Below, in pieces: positions 12,574-22,422 of a DNA stretch of 64,000 nt. Position 1 is the stretch's first letter, and each line of letters starts with the position of its first letter. The stretch spans positions 34,060,203 to 34,124,202 of the forward strand of contig OX328124.1 in the NCBI GenBank assembly GCA_946811695.1, in the 5' to 3' direction. The notes below the pieces were generated by a model. That model saw nothing but the letters and a program-made list of their open reading frames with translations. It was not told the origin of the DNA and ran no database searches. Source of the stretch: Gonocerus acuteangulatus. Lineage: Eukaryota > Arthropoda > Insecta > Hemiptera > Coreidae. The position numbers were made by a program, and so were the translations under genes.

Positions 12574-12903
12574 TTAAGAAACATTTCGACGCATCTTAAC
12601 AACAACAGTTGTGACTTCTTTCTTAAATGTAGTAAATAAAGTCGTAGGGGTTAACTGCATAATATACTTGACAGCAGATACTAAGTTTTTCAAAGTCGAG
12701 CCATCTAAATTCCAAAGTTTAGGATCACAAACCAAAAATGTATCGTCTTTGTACTTATCTTTTTCTTGAAGGCCTTTTACACTTTCCCTATTGTGATCTT
12801 TCTCCTCTGGATAAGGTTCCTGTGTTTTACAGTGTAATAGTTTAGTTAAGAGAGCAATCAATTTGTCCTCTAGAGTAATGTCATCTGGAAGAGCTTCTAA
12901 CAT
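12574..12903 (-). pseudogene. Unrecognised ORF fragment in repeat unit, copy 1
   Basis: A 109-codon open frame begins MLEALPDDITLEDKLIALLT and is acidic and lysine-rich in the middle (many D, E and K). I do not recognise it. The first ~71 residues recur at 26842-27050 on the minus strand, with six amino-acid replacements (D to G, E to D, K to E, Y to N, L to W, W to R). Most of the differences I can see change amino acids, which argues against selection for protein function. The last ~35 residues are unique to this copy, because the duplicated DNA begins at 12680. Best read as a fragment, perhaps a captured host exon, carried in a repeat. Confidence 0.4.
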
Positions 12904-13839
12904 TTCTAGGCTAGTGATTAGATGTATGTAGGTTGATTATTGGTATCAAATATCAAGCAGTAAGGAGAACTTTATGCAGAATCCAAAGACCCTGGTTTTA
13001 TATGAAGTGAAGTACAAAAAACCAGTAGGTATGCGGCGACTAAATTTTAATTAATACTTAGAAAAAAGTAATGAGATCCCAAAAAAAAAACATAAATGTG
13101 AAATAGAGGCCAAGTTCCTCCCCCCACAAAGAAACACTCCCTTCCCCAAAAATATCCCCTCCTAAAAACCCCCAAAACGCCTTACCAACCTACACTCCAA
13201 AAAAGTAGTATGAGCTAGTGTATTAAGTGCACCATATTTTCAACCAAAAATATTTGCCAATACATGAGATGATACAAGAAAGAAATGTCCAAGTTCATTA
13301 CTTGGAAGACCTCATAGTTACTTACTAAGAACAGTAAAGACACTTCAACTGACCTTTAAAAACAACAATAAAAATACTTGTATCCAGTTACTAAAATATC
13401 ACTTTCCTCAACCAGGCATATTCTTAAACTTGGCAATGTTTTATTTGTGCCGAAATTATCTTTAGAGAGAAAACTAAACATTGCCAAGTTTAAGAACATG
13501 CCTGGTTGAGAAAGGTGATATTTTAGTAACTGGATACAAGTATTTTTATTATTATTTTTAAAGGTCAGTTGAAGTGTCTTTACTGTTCTTAGTAAGTAAC
13601 TATGAGGTCTTCCAAGTAATGAACTTGGACATTTCTTTCTTGTATCATCTCTTGTATTGGCAAATATTTTTGGTTGAAAATATGGTGCACTTAATACACT
13701 AGCTCATACTACTTTTTTGGAGTGTAGGTTGGTAAGGCGTTTTGGGGGTTTTTAGGAGGGGATATTTTTGGGGAAGGGAGTGTTTCTTTGTGGGGGGAGG
13801 AACTTGGCCTCTATTTCACATTTATGTTTTTTTTTTGGG
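12680..13839. mobile_element. Duplicated composite unit, copy 1 (ORF fragment plus palindrome B)
   Basis: This 1.16 kb block is repeated in the same orientation at 26842-27990. It has two parts: a ~400 bp non-palindromic part with the ORF fragment, and a terminal palindrome at 13078-13839. Both copies stop matching at the palindrome's outer right end, while the left edges abut different DNA. The block lies inside the Tigger copy here and next to a Penelope-like tail in copy 2, which indicates mobility as a unit. Confidence 0.75.
13078..13839. repeat. 762 bp near-perfect palindrome B
   Basis: Left arm 13078-13441 and right arm 13476-13839 (364 bp each) are reverse complements with few mismatches. 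The loop is 34 nt and reads TTATTTGTGCCGAAATTATC at its start. The outer ends are CCCAAAAAAAAAA and TTTTTTTTTTGGG. The strand would fold into a single long hairpin. There is no coding capacity. Confidence 0.9.
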
Positions 13840-14042
13840 TAAGCTATTACAGTACATACAGTGAATGAGTTTTTAGGTGAAAGTATGGCGACAATAATTT
13901 CTAACCTCTATTAAAAATATTTCGGAGACTCATGTTTTTGTTTTTGTTTTTTTTTTTTCGACATTCTCTGGATAACGCCGATGTTCGTTAAGTCAGATTG
14001 GCATTGGTCGCAGTCGATCCGGGTAAACGAGGTTTTACTGTA

Positions 14043-14908
14043 GTTTCATATCTTGACTACACGGACATCCATAAGGTGTTGAAAAGGAATTTATAGAATC
14101 AACGACTTCCGGCGGAGGAATGCTTGTTGAACTGATTGTTTCAAGAAGGCTTTGAAGGTTATAAAGCCATCCAAAGAGGTACTGGACCCGACACCCTCTT
14201 ATTCCATTACTACATCTAGAGATACAAGTACTATAAATCCCTATTGCCTGACCTCTCGGGTCTAAATGGCCCTTCCGAATCGGGTCGTCGCCCCTTTATT
14301 TAACAGAGCCTTCTTCTCGGTAGGCCTTCTTCTTCACTCAATATCATCAGAGGTAACTAATCCGAGGCGGAAAAGTCTTAAAAAATAATACCTTTTCAAT
14401 TTTTATTCATTGTTTCCCTTGGAAGAATTGGAGAGTATAGAGTTTTACTGATATTTGTTAGATTACTGTTAAAAATCTTTGAATGTTTTACAGACATTTA
14501 ATAGTAAGTACCATTAGACACAGGGAAAGAATATATATTTATTTAATAATAACGTTTCAATCTTTTACTTTTTTTTTCTTCTAAATAACGTTTAAATTGT
14601 TATGTAGCTTAGAGCAATGAATAAATAGTAGGGAAGTTTTTAACAATGAGTGCGTGACGAATTCTTTACAAAACGTTATTCGTGAGTGGTTCAATCAATG
14701 GTATAGATATCAGTTTTCCAATCAGTCATTAAAATGATTTAGATATAGGTATGTATTGAGGAATTTAAATATTATCAACTAGTATGGTTTGTTTCAAGGA
14801 TTTCTATTAGTTTTTATACAGCGGCTCGTGTCACTGTTAGACAGTAAACTTATCGGGCAGGTAAAAGTTTTGTCTAAATCGGCATTCATTTAGAAAATGT
14901 TCTAAGTT

Positions 14909-14958
<50 letters not shown>

Positions 14959-15833
14959 TATATTAGTATTGGCGTTTTGGACGTATTGATTCATTTTAAG
15001 GTGTATATAAGTGGTACATTATTTGCCTCTTCTAAGGTGGCAAAGGACAATTAGTAAAACTCCACATTTTAAGCGCAACTTAGATTCCTATAAGGAAGCA
15101 AGAACTGTGTTCAGTTCGTTAAGTTTTCGGAGTACAAAGATTAGAAAAGCAGTGAAGACCTGCACAAAATACAATCCGCAAACAAGAGTACATCAGCTTT
15201 TCATTCAATGTTTTAAAAACAGGGCAGATGAATTAAACACGATCAAGAACTATACTAAGAGACGATCTTACAGCCAACAACATATACCATATTTCCTTAG
15301 TTCCTACAATATGTTTGAGAAAACGGCTAAATTACAAATGTTATTGAAGAATATATAATCAGAAAGCATTCATACGGAATGTGAATGTTTTGCCAGGAGG
15401 CACTTGATAATTAATGCTAACAGCCGAGGCATCCTGTATATATGATTAAGTTATTGAGATGTTAATTCTGATTCTCGATCGAGGTGGTGGGCTGAGCAAA
15501 CATCTAACCAAAATATAGGTACCGGGCCTGAAGGGAGATAAGGGAATGAGTAAACATAACATTGTATTCTCAGGCACAACCCGGTGGTCCATGGATACAC
15601 CTCTTGGATCCCAGGGTCTGCAAGCTCATGTTGAGGGTGTTAATAACACATCACGATCCTCCGAATGAATATGTATATGTACTTACATAGATATCAGTCC
15701 TGTCCCCGAGAGAGAATGATATTGTAGAGGTATCTGACTATCGACACATGGTTTATATTGGAGATATTGCATATTAATTTGCGTTATAATAAATACACCA
15801 TTTCGTGTAATTGTTCAAATATGTTTGTAGTTT
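14043..15833. other. No gene supported; 48 nt poly-T tract inside
   Basis: Contains a poly-T run at 14910-14957, possibly the tail of a minus-strand retroposon without a recognisable body. A 115-codon plus-strand frame (15011-15358) is rich in Lys, Arg, Ser and Thr. It has no domain or homologue I know and no neighbouring exon structure, so I do not call it a gene. The right edge is the gypsy target site. Confidence 0.5.
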
Positions 15834-15837
15834 AGTG

Positions 15838-16326
15838 TGTAGCAGCAAGAGACTGACAGAAAGCATGGTTGCTAGGGACTTGCCTAAGTGAGCAGTATCT
15901 AGCAACCAGCTGTTCTAATTAAACTATTTCACACAGAGTACTATAACCTCAGTCTTGTTTCTTCTTCTCTTGTGAGTGCATCTATAAAAACAGACACAAT
16001 TTAAACTGCTCTGGACTGTTCGCGGTAGCTACCCTCAGCAAACACAGCAGCCTCCAGGAACCGATAACCAGCTCATAAAACTACAAGTAATCTACTCAAT
16101 TTTTGGACTATTTAATATTTCTATTTTCATTTCCGCTCAAGGCAGTTTATGTAAATATGTTATTTTTATTTTACATTTAATTATATACTGTTGACGTTCT
16201 ACATGTTTATTTCCAGTTTCTTTTGTTTATTGTGTTATTAGTTAATTTAATTTCTGAACATGCAATAATATTCTTGTTGGGACCTTCTGATGTAAATAAT
16301 CATGCACAAGTTTACATAACCCAACA
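15838..16326 (+). repeat. 5' LTR (489 bp)
   Basis: Begins TGTAGCAGC and ends CCCAACA, keeping the TG...CA rule, and matches 20393-20881 base for base as far as I can read. A TATAAAA box at 15983-15989 is a plausible core promoter for the genomic RNA. No canonical AATAAA signal stands out. Confidence 0.95.
15983..15989 (+). promoter_or_regulatory. Putative LTR TATA box
   Basis: TATAAAA lies about 145 bp into the LTR, downstream of a pyrimidine-rich TTTCTTCTTCTC stretch. The same motif occurs in the 3' LTR. Assignment is by sequence only. Confidence 0.45.
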
Positions 16327-16328
16327 AG

Positions 16329-16346
16329 TGGTGACCCCGACGTGAT
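16329..16346 (+). other. Primer-binding site for tRNA-Trp
   Basis: TGGTGACCCCGACGTGAT starts two bases after the LTR. It is complementary to the conserved 3' end of metazoan tRNA-Trp with its CCA tail. CsRn1-clade elements are known to use tRNA-Trp. The last two PBS bases are also the first two of the gag start codon at 16345. Confidence 0.85.
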
Positions 16347-17214
16347 GGATAGAGAAAATCAGAACATTTCCCAGGAGATGAATAATGAGCAACATAACCT
16401 CCCACCGGTTCCCGCTGTACAGGCTGGCCAACCTTACGAGATCTCGGCATTCAATGGACCCGCAGCGCGCCTTCCCGCTTTTTATAAAACCAACCCAACG
16501 TTGTGGTTTTTGCAAGCCGATGCAGTTTTTTCGACGTCTCGAGTTGTTTCATCTAAAACTAAATTCCAGATAGTTGTAGCCAGCTTGGAGCTCGACGTAC
16601 TCACGCAGGTTGCCGATCTCCTTACCACCACTTCAGACGACCCATACGAGCTGCTGAGAGAGCGACTGGTATCGATTTACGGTGAATCCGAATCTCGACG
16701 CATCAAAAAGCTTTTAGAAGACACACATCTTGGTAGTCAGCGTCCTTCACAGCTCTATCGTCAGATGTTGCAACTTGCTGGTTCCATGGGCTGCGCAGAC
16801 ATTGTCAGGACTCTGTGGCTCCGGAATTTACCCCCTCGCGTGCAGGAAATTCTGGCCGCCACTAAGCTGGAAGACATCGACGCCCTTACTAGCGTAGCCG
16901 ACAAAATCATGGAGGTGGAGCGACCTGAAGCCTACGCTGTATACCCTCAACGATCCTCCCAGACCCCTGAATCCAGTTCCGGCGCCTGCAAGAAAACAAT
17001 CCTGGAAGAACTCAAGAAGCTTCGAGTTGAAGTAGCAGATCTCCGAAAACAATGCAGGTCAACCAGTAGGGATCAACGCGGCGTTTCGCAGCGACCTGAA
17101 CGCTCCAAGTCTCCTCACAACGGGCTATGCTTCTTTCACAGCAAATATCGTGAAAAAGCCCACAACTGCCGTCAACCCTGCAGCTGGAAGTACCAAAAGG
17201 AGCAGGATTTTTAG
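16345..17214 (+). CDS. gag: Gag polyprotein of Ty3/gypsy element
   Basis: The 289-residue product would form the cytoplasmic virus-like particle and package element RNA. The start chosen is ATG at 16345 (MDRENQNISQ), overlapping the end of the primer-binding site; no upstream in-frame ATG follows the LTR. Residues ~30-195 form the capsid-like helical region, including the FxGPAARLPAFYKTNPTLWF segment typical of arthropod gypsy Gag. Residues ~215-235 are a Lys/Glu/Arg-rich potential coiled coil, followed by a basic Ser/Arg stretch. The C-terminus carries LCFFHSKY...CRQPC, a CHCC zinc motif characteristic of CsRn1 in place of the usual CCHC knuckle. The frame is intact. It ends at TAG 17212-17214 directly after five Ts, where pol is open in the -1 frame. 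Confidence 0.93.
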   Translation: MDRENQNISQEMNNEQHNLPPVPAVQAGQPYEISAFNGPAARLPAFYKTNPTLWFLQADAVFSTSRVVSSKTKFQIVVASLELDVLTQVADLLTTTSDDPYELLRERLVSIYGESESRRIKKLLEDTHLGSQRPSQLYRQMLQLAGSMGCADIVRTLWLRNLPPRVQEILAATKLEDIDALTSVADKIMEVERPEAYAVYPQRSSQTPESSSGACKKTILEELKKLRVEVADLRKQCRSTSRDQRGVSQRPERSKSPHNGLCFFHSKYREKAHNCRQPCSWKYQKEQDF

Positions 17215-20200
17215 AGGGGCCGGCGGATGAAGCGGCCATCGTCGAAGCCCAACCCCAACGCCGCCTATTTATCACTGATAAAAGGTCCGGTCTTACCTTC
17301 TTAGTGGACACCGGAGCCTCTATCTCCATTATCCCGCGAAACCCACGGATCCACCGCGAAGCCTCCGAATACACTTTAGTCGCAGCAAATAATACCACCA
17401 TCCCTACCTACGGCGAGAGGACTTTAAGGCTGGACATTGGACTTCGTCGCAGCTTTCCGTGGACTTTCGTGATAGCGGATGTTGGTCGACCCATTCTCGG
17501 AGCAGACTTCCTTTTCCACCACCGGCTCTCCATTGACATCAACGGCAGAAAAATCACCGACCCGCACACTGGTCTCAAGGTGATTGGAAAAGTCTCTTCC
17601 GTTTCTTCGCCATCCATCTCGACTATCCCCGGCGGCTGTCCTTATGCACACATCCTACGGGATTTTCCAGATATTACCCGTCCCTCACCTCTTCGTGGAC
17701 CTTCAAGGCAAGTCGTTGAGCACCATATCGAGACGAGGGGACATCCGGTAAATAGTAAGGCTAGGAGATTACCGCCGGAAAAATACACCGCTGTGAAGGA
17801 GGAGTTTCAGCGAATGATCGACGAGGGTATCTGCCGACCCTCAAAGAGCTGCTGGTCCAGTCCTCTTCATGTAGTTACGAAGAAGGATGGGAGTCTTAGG
17901 ATCTGCGGAGACTATCGCCGCCTGAACGAGCTGACCGTCCCAGACAGGTATGCAGTGCCGAATCTGATGGACTTTACCACTCAGCTCGATGGGAAGACCA
18001 TTTTCACCACCCTGGACATAACCCGCGCGTACCACCACATCCCGATAGCCGACCAAGACGTAGAAAATACGGCTATCATCACACCCTTTGGCTTGTACGA
18101 ATACCTCCGGATGCCCTTTGGCCTTAAGAATGCGGCTCAGACATTCCAGAGATTCGTCGATAACATGCTGCGGGATCTGACCTACGTTTTCCCCTTCTTG
18201 GATGACTTCCTCATCGCATCAGAAACACCGGAAGATCATGAAAAACATCTTCGTGAAGTCTTCAAGCGGATTAACGACTTCGGTTTGTCCCTCAATGTGG
18301 CCAAGTGCGTTTTTGGCCAGCAGGAAGTGGACTTCCTCGGATTCAAGGTTGACGCAAGCGGAATTCAACCTCTTCCCTCCAAGGTGCAGACGATCCAGGA
18401 TTTCCCACGGCCAGCGACTATCTGTGAATTAAGGCGTTTCTTGGGTATGCTTAACTTCTATAGGAAGTGCCTCCCTCACGCAGCCCATACACAAGCTCCT
18501 CTTAACCACCTTCTTCACAATGCCAAGAAGTGAGACAAAACGCCGATTGTGTGGACCCATGAGACAACGGAAGCCTTCGAGAAAAGCAAGCGTAGCCTGT
18601 CAGATGCGGTGAAGCTTGCACATCCTGCAACTTCCGGCGAGCTTTCCCTAGTCTGCGACGCCTCTGATCATGGCATCGGTGCAGCCCTACAGCAACAGAA
18701 GGATGGAGTTTGGCGTCCTTTAGGATTTTTCTCAAAAGCCTTATCCACGGCACAGAAGAACTACGCCACTTATGACAGGGAACTCCTTGCGATATACGAG
18801 GCAGTGAAGCACTTTAGATCTCTCATCGAAGGCCTAAATTTCTTCATTGTCACAGATCATAAGCCACTCACGCATGCTTTTGCCCAAAAATCCGACACCG
18901 CATCTCCCCGTCGCATCCGCCATCTCGGTTTCATTAGCCAATTCTCAACGGACATCCGTTACCGGCCAGGCAGCGATAACGTTGTAGCCGATGCTCTCTC
19001 CCGCATCGAAGAAGTGGACTTTCCGAACGATCTGGAAGCTCTCGCTGCGGCACAAAAGAAGGACACAAGCGTCCAGGATTTGAGGAAGAACCATTCCCTA
19101 CAGCTTAAGTTGATGGCCATGCCAGGAACTGAGTCCAAACTCCTCTGTGAGACATCGACGTCAAACGCAAGACCTTACGTCCCTCAAGAGTTCCGACGCT
19201 CGACTTTTGAACGACTTCACGGCCTGAGCCATCCTGGAGTAAAAGCGACGAGGAAGCTCATATCCCAACGTTATTTCTGGCCTGAGATGAATTCTGACGT
19301 AGGCAACTGGGCAAAGACCTGTGTTCCATGCCAAAGGGCCAAGATTCATCGCCATACGACGACGCCCCTTGGAACATTCAAGCCAGCAGATCGCTTCCAC
19401 CACGTACACTTGGATATCGTCGGACCATTGCTTCCATCGGAAGGGATGAGGTATCTCATTACCATGGTGGACCGAACGACACGTTGGCCGGAAGCCGTGC
19501 CTATTCCCGACATATCCGCTTCTACCATCGCACAACACTTCTATTCCACGTGGATCTCGCGATTCGGAGTTCCCCAGCGTCTGACCACTGACCAAGGAAG
19601 ACAATTTGAAGCAGAGTTGTTTCAGCGATTGAGTGCACGGATGGGGATCTGCAAGCAGCGGACCACAGCGTATCATCCGCAGAGCAATGGTTGTGTCGAG
19701 AGGTGGCATCGCTCTCTGAAAGCTGCACTAATGGCACACCTTTCTTCAACTCGGTGGACTCATGTACTCCCCACCGTTCTCCTAGGCCTTCGATCTTCGT
19801 TCCGCGAGGACATGGGAGCCAGCGTTGCAGAGGCAGTGTATGGCCAACCACTTCGCCTGCCTGGAGATTTTCTTGGCGAAACGGAATCTCCTGAACCCTG
19901 CGTTACCCTTCAAGCTTTAAAAGATGACCTATCACGTCTCAAGCCGGCAGAACCACGATCACCAGTAAGGAAGACGTTTCGGCACAAGGACTTATCCACT
20001 TGCACCCACATCTTCCTCCGTGAGGACGCAGTTCGGAAACCTCTCGTCCCACCTTATTCTGGGCCACACAAGGTTTTGAACAAGGGTGAGAAGATTTTCA
20101 CCGTACTAATTGGCGACAAACAGATGACTGTCTCCATCGATAGAGTAAAGCCGGCATACCTGATAGAAGAGGACACAGAGAACACCATCATTTCATCCAA

Positions 20201-20369
20201 ACCGTCTCAGGAACCACCAGGACCACTAAAAATCCAGCTTTCCCCTCGGAACCCCTTAGTCAACAAGAAGCAAGCAACGGTACAAAAGAAGACACCCTCT
20301 GTTCCTCCTGATACATACAGGACCAGGTCCGGTCGCCTAGTGAAGAGAGTGTCATTTTGCGAAAAGTGA
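17154..20369 (+). pseudogene. pol: Pol polyprotein (PR-RT-RNaseH-IN) with one premature stop
   Basis: The frame is -1 relative to gag, open from 17154, so gag and pol overlap by 61 nt and expression likely needs a -1 shift near the TTTTTAG at 17208-17214. Domains in order: aspartic protease (DTGAS at 17307); reverse transcriptase with CGDYRRLNE (~17903), TTLDITRAYHHIP (~18010) and the catalytic box FLDD at 18195-18206 where YxDD is usual; RNase H with VCDASDHGIG (~18650) and TDHKPLTHAF; integrase with an HHCC finger (H-x4-H ~19215, C-x2-C ~19322), DDE residues in LDIVGP (~19410), TTDQGRQFE (~19580) and CVERWH (~19692), and a C-terminal GPY/F-like module. A TGA at 18531-18533, after HNAKK, interrupts an otherwise continuous frame. 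Everything downstream stays in frame. Confidence 0.92.
18531..18533 (+). other. In-frame stop in pol
   Basis: TGA falls in the linker between the reverse transcriptase thumb/connection and RNase H. Frame is the same on both sides (17304 and 18549 are both in phase), so this is a point nonsense change, not an indel. Translation from this copy would give protease plus reverse transcriptase only. Confidence 0.9.
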
Positions 20370-20379
20370 CTCCGTCACT

Positions 20380-20389
20380 AGGGGGGGAG
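20380..20389 (+). other. Polypurine tract
   Basis: AGGGGGGGAG sits three bases upstream of the 3' LTR (TAC then TGTAGC). This is the standard location and composition for the plus-strand primer. It begins 10 bp after the pol stop. Confidence 0.85.
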
Positions 20390-20392
20390 TAC

Positions 20393-20881
20393 TGTAGCAG
20401 CAAGAGACTGACAGAAAGCATGGTTGCTAGGGACTTGCCTAAGTGAGCAGTATCTAGCAACCAGCTGTTCTAATTAAACTATTTCACACAGAGTACTATA
20501 ACCTCAGTCTTGTTTCTTCTTCTCTTGTGAGTGCATCTATAAAAACAGACACAATTTAAACTGCTCTGGACTGTTCGCGGTAGCTACCCTCAGCAAACAC
20601 AGCAGCCTCCAGGAACCGATAACCAGCTCATAAAACTACAAGTAATCTACTCAATTTTTGGACTATTTAATATTTCTATTTTCATTTCCGCTCAAGGCAG
20701 TTTATGTAAATATGTTATTTTTATTTTACATTTAATTATATACTGTTGACGTTCTACATGTTTATTTCCAGTTTCTTTTGTTTATTGTGTTATTAGTTAA
20801 TTTAATTTCTGAACATGCAATAATATTCTTGTTGGGACCTTCTGATGTAAATAATCATGCACAAGTTTACATAACCCAACA
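20393..20881 (+). repeat. 3' LTR (489 bp)
   Basis: Same length and, by eye, the same sequence as 15838-16326. It is followed by AGTG, the target duplication. Confidence 0.95.
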
Positions 20882-20885
20882 AGTG

Positions 20886-22199
20886 TCATGCATGTTTTTT
20901 GACCATAACTTGTAAAGTCACTGCTTATATGTCAGCATTCTTTTTTCTTCCAACTAATCTTGCTTGAGTATCGGCGGTCGTGCTTTCTGATCGGGTATGC
21001 AGATCATTGTGACAGAATTGTTTTATCGTGTAGTCTTATACGAATTTCATCCAATTTGTTTTTAAATAACAGAACAATTCAGAGAAAATTAAACTTATGT
21101 ACTACGGAAGCACAGTCCTATCAATCTTAGCATATGGAAGGGAAACATGAGTGATAAACAATCAATAAGAGTATACACACTGAATCACCAGAAATGAAAG
21201 GAAAAAACGAATTGATAAGAAGTAAAACTTGTTTCCCAGACGGAAACGCGAAGAAAATGGAGCTAGAACGGTCATTTGATGCGAAGATGCTTTTAAACCT
21301 GGGAAAGGCAAATTTTTGTGATATCCCTGTGGCCGCAAAGGACAAAGAGGTAGATCAGGGACAGAATGGGATGAGTGTGGGTGAGTGAAATGGAGGCGAG
21401 TTACTAATGTGACTAGTTAATTGAAGATACTTGAGGTTGCTCGCTATCAAGTTTGGCTTCACGAGCAACGAGTAAAACATACTTCAATCCCTGAAGCGGA
21501 TTGAAACCTCAGCATTCGCTGAATTTATATTGAAGTTGTAGTATAAATATGTATCTCCGAAAAGAATAGATAGGAAATACAGGCAATATACGGAAGGTGA
21601 AGGGTTCGTAAATGGTTAAAAGTAATGACAGGAAAGGAAGCTTGGGAGAAGGAGAAATGAGATGAGCTTTATCACAAGGACGAGGAGTTACATTCCAATA
21701 CTACATTTGGGAAAGAGTGTAATACCTGGATAATATGATAAAGGAGAGATGGCAAAAAGGTGAAGAACTTGCCTGGAAGTCTAATCTTCTCAACACAGCC
21801 TTCTCCATCAACTCCAGAGCTAGCTCACGCCTCCTTTTTAGATACACATCATATCATTCACCTCGGCCTCTTGGGATCATCATCTCCAAGCTCGGATCAA
21901 TTTCAGGGGTGAAAGGAAATGGAAAAAGTGAAGAAGGGTGAATCATGAAAGGCTGCTTTCTTAGCTTCAATTTATGGCAAAAAAAAAACTTTATTTATGA
22001 CAAAGAAGGGGCATTCCAAAAAATACTTTGATGACAAGTCCGCCAGTGGAACTTGAATTTCTTCTTTATAAAATACCAAATTGATCTCAACAGGATTCGT
22101 ATTTAGTGAATCTCTTTAGGCGAAAATGTTTTAGGCTTTCGAATGGACGCCTTCTACATACACGATATCGCAAACGATTTTTCTGATATTTAGTAAAAA
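20886..22199. other. No gene or element recognised
   Basis: Only short frames (at most 72 codons). An A8 run occurs near 21980. No repeat shared with the rest of the window was noticed. Confidence 0.55.
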
Positions 22200-22372
22200 G
22201 AGGTCTCCCCGCGGTCTAGCGGCTAACGACTTGGGTCCTCATGGTGGAGGTGGGGTTCGAGTCCAGCCGTTCTCATTTCATGACCCGTTGAGAGAATCTG
22301 CTGCACCATGGTTATTTAGGAAGAGTGGAAACCAGTAGCAAACGGCGCTAATGGCCTAGATGTCGGTACGCC

Positions 22373-22420
<48 letters not shown>
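22200..22420 (+). mobile_element. tRNA-headed SINE with 45 nt poly-A
   Basis: The head GAGGTCTCCCCGCGGTCTAG carries an A-box-like TAGCGGCTAACG and a perfect B box GGTTCGAGTCC (22255-22265). The body ends with CGGCGCTAATGGCCTAG and GGTACGCCGTTAAA, the 3' module also found in the 5S-headed SINE at 1660. Then come 45 uninterrupted A residues (22376-22420). Pol III transcription from the internal boxes and LINE-dependent retroposition are expected. The long pure A tail suggests a young copy. Confidence 0.9.

Positions 22421-22422
<2 letters not shown>

Larger units (their letters stand above)
10756..14040 (+). mobile_element. Tigger/pogo-family DNA transposon, deleted and interrupted
   Basis: Left terminus CAGTAAACCCCCGTTAACCC at 10756 and right terminus (reverse complement CAGTAAAACCTCGTTTACCC) ending at 14040 are Tigger-like inverted termini, flanked by TA on both sides (10754-10755, 14041-14042), the pogo/Tc1 target duplication. 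Between them lie two transposase scraps (10991-11137 and 11143-11310) with the catalytic core missing, then foreign sequence (~11350-13839: a dispersed repeat, a tandem array and a palindrome), then ~200 bp of 3' non-coding Tigger. The copy is dead but makes a scaffold for ordering later insertions. Confidence 0.8.
15834..20885 (+). mobile_element. Ty3/gypsy LTR retrotransposon, CsRn1-like, nearly intact
   Basis: A 5044 bp element (15838-20881) between AGTG target duplications (15834-15837, 20882-20885). Order: 5' LTR, tRNA-Trp primer-binding site, gag, pol (protease, reverse transcriptase, RNase H, integrase), polypurine tract, 3' LTR; there is no env. The CsRn1 lineage is indicated by the Trp primer and by the unusual CHCC zinc motif at the Gag C-terminus. 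The two LTRs look identical along 489 bp, implying a recent insertion. A single in-frame stop at 18531 breaks pol between the reverse transcriptase and RNase H regions, so this copy probably cannot move without help. Confidence 0.95.

Noticed and set aside
15011..15358. 115-codon plus-strand frame as a host gene
   Set aside because: No domain, no exon context, ordinary AT-rich composition.
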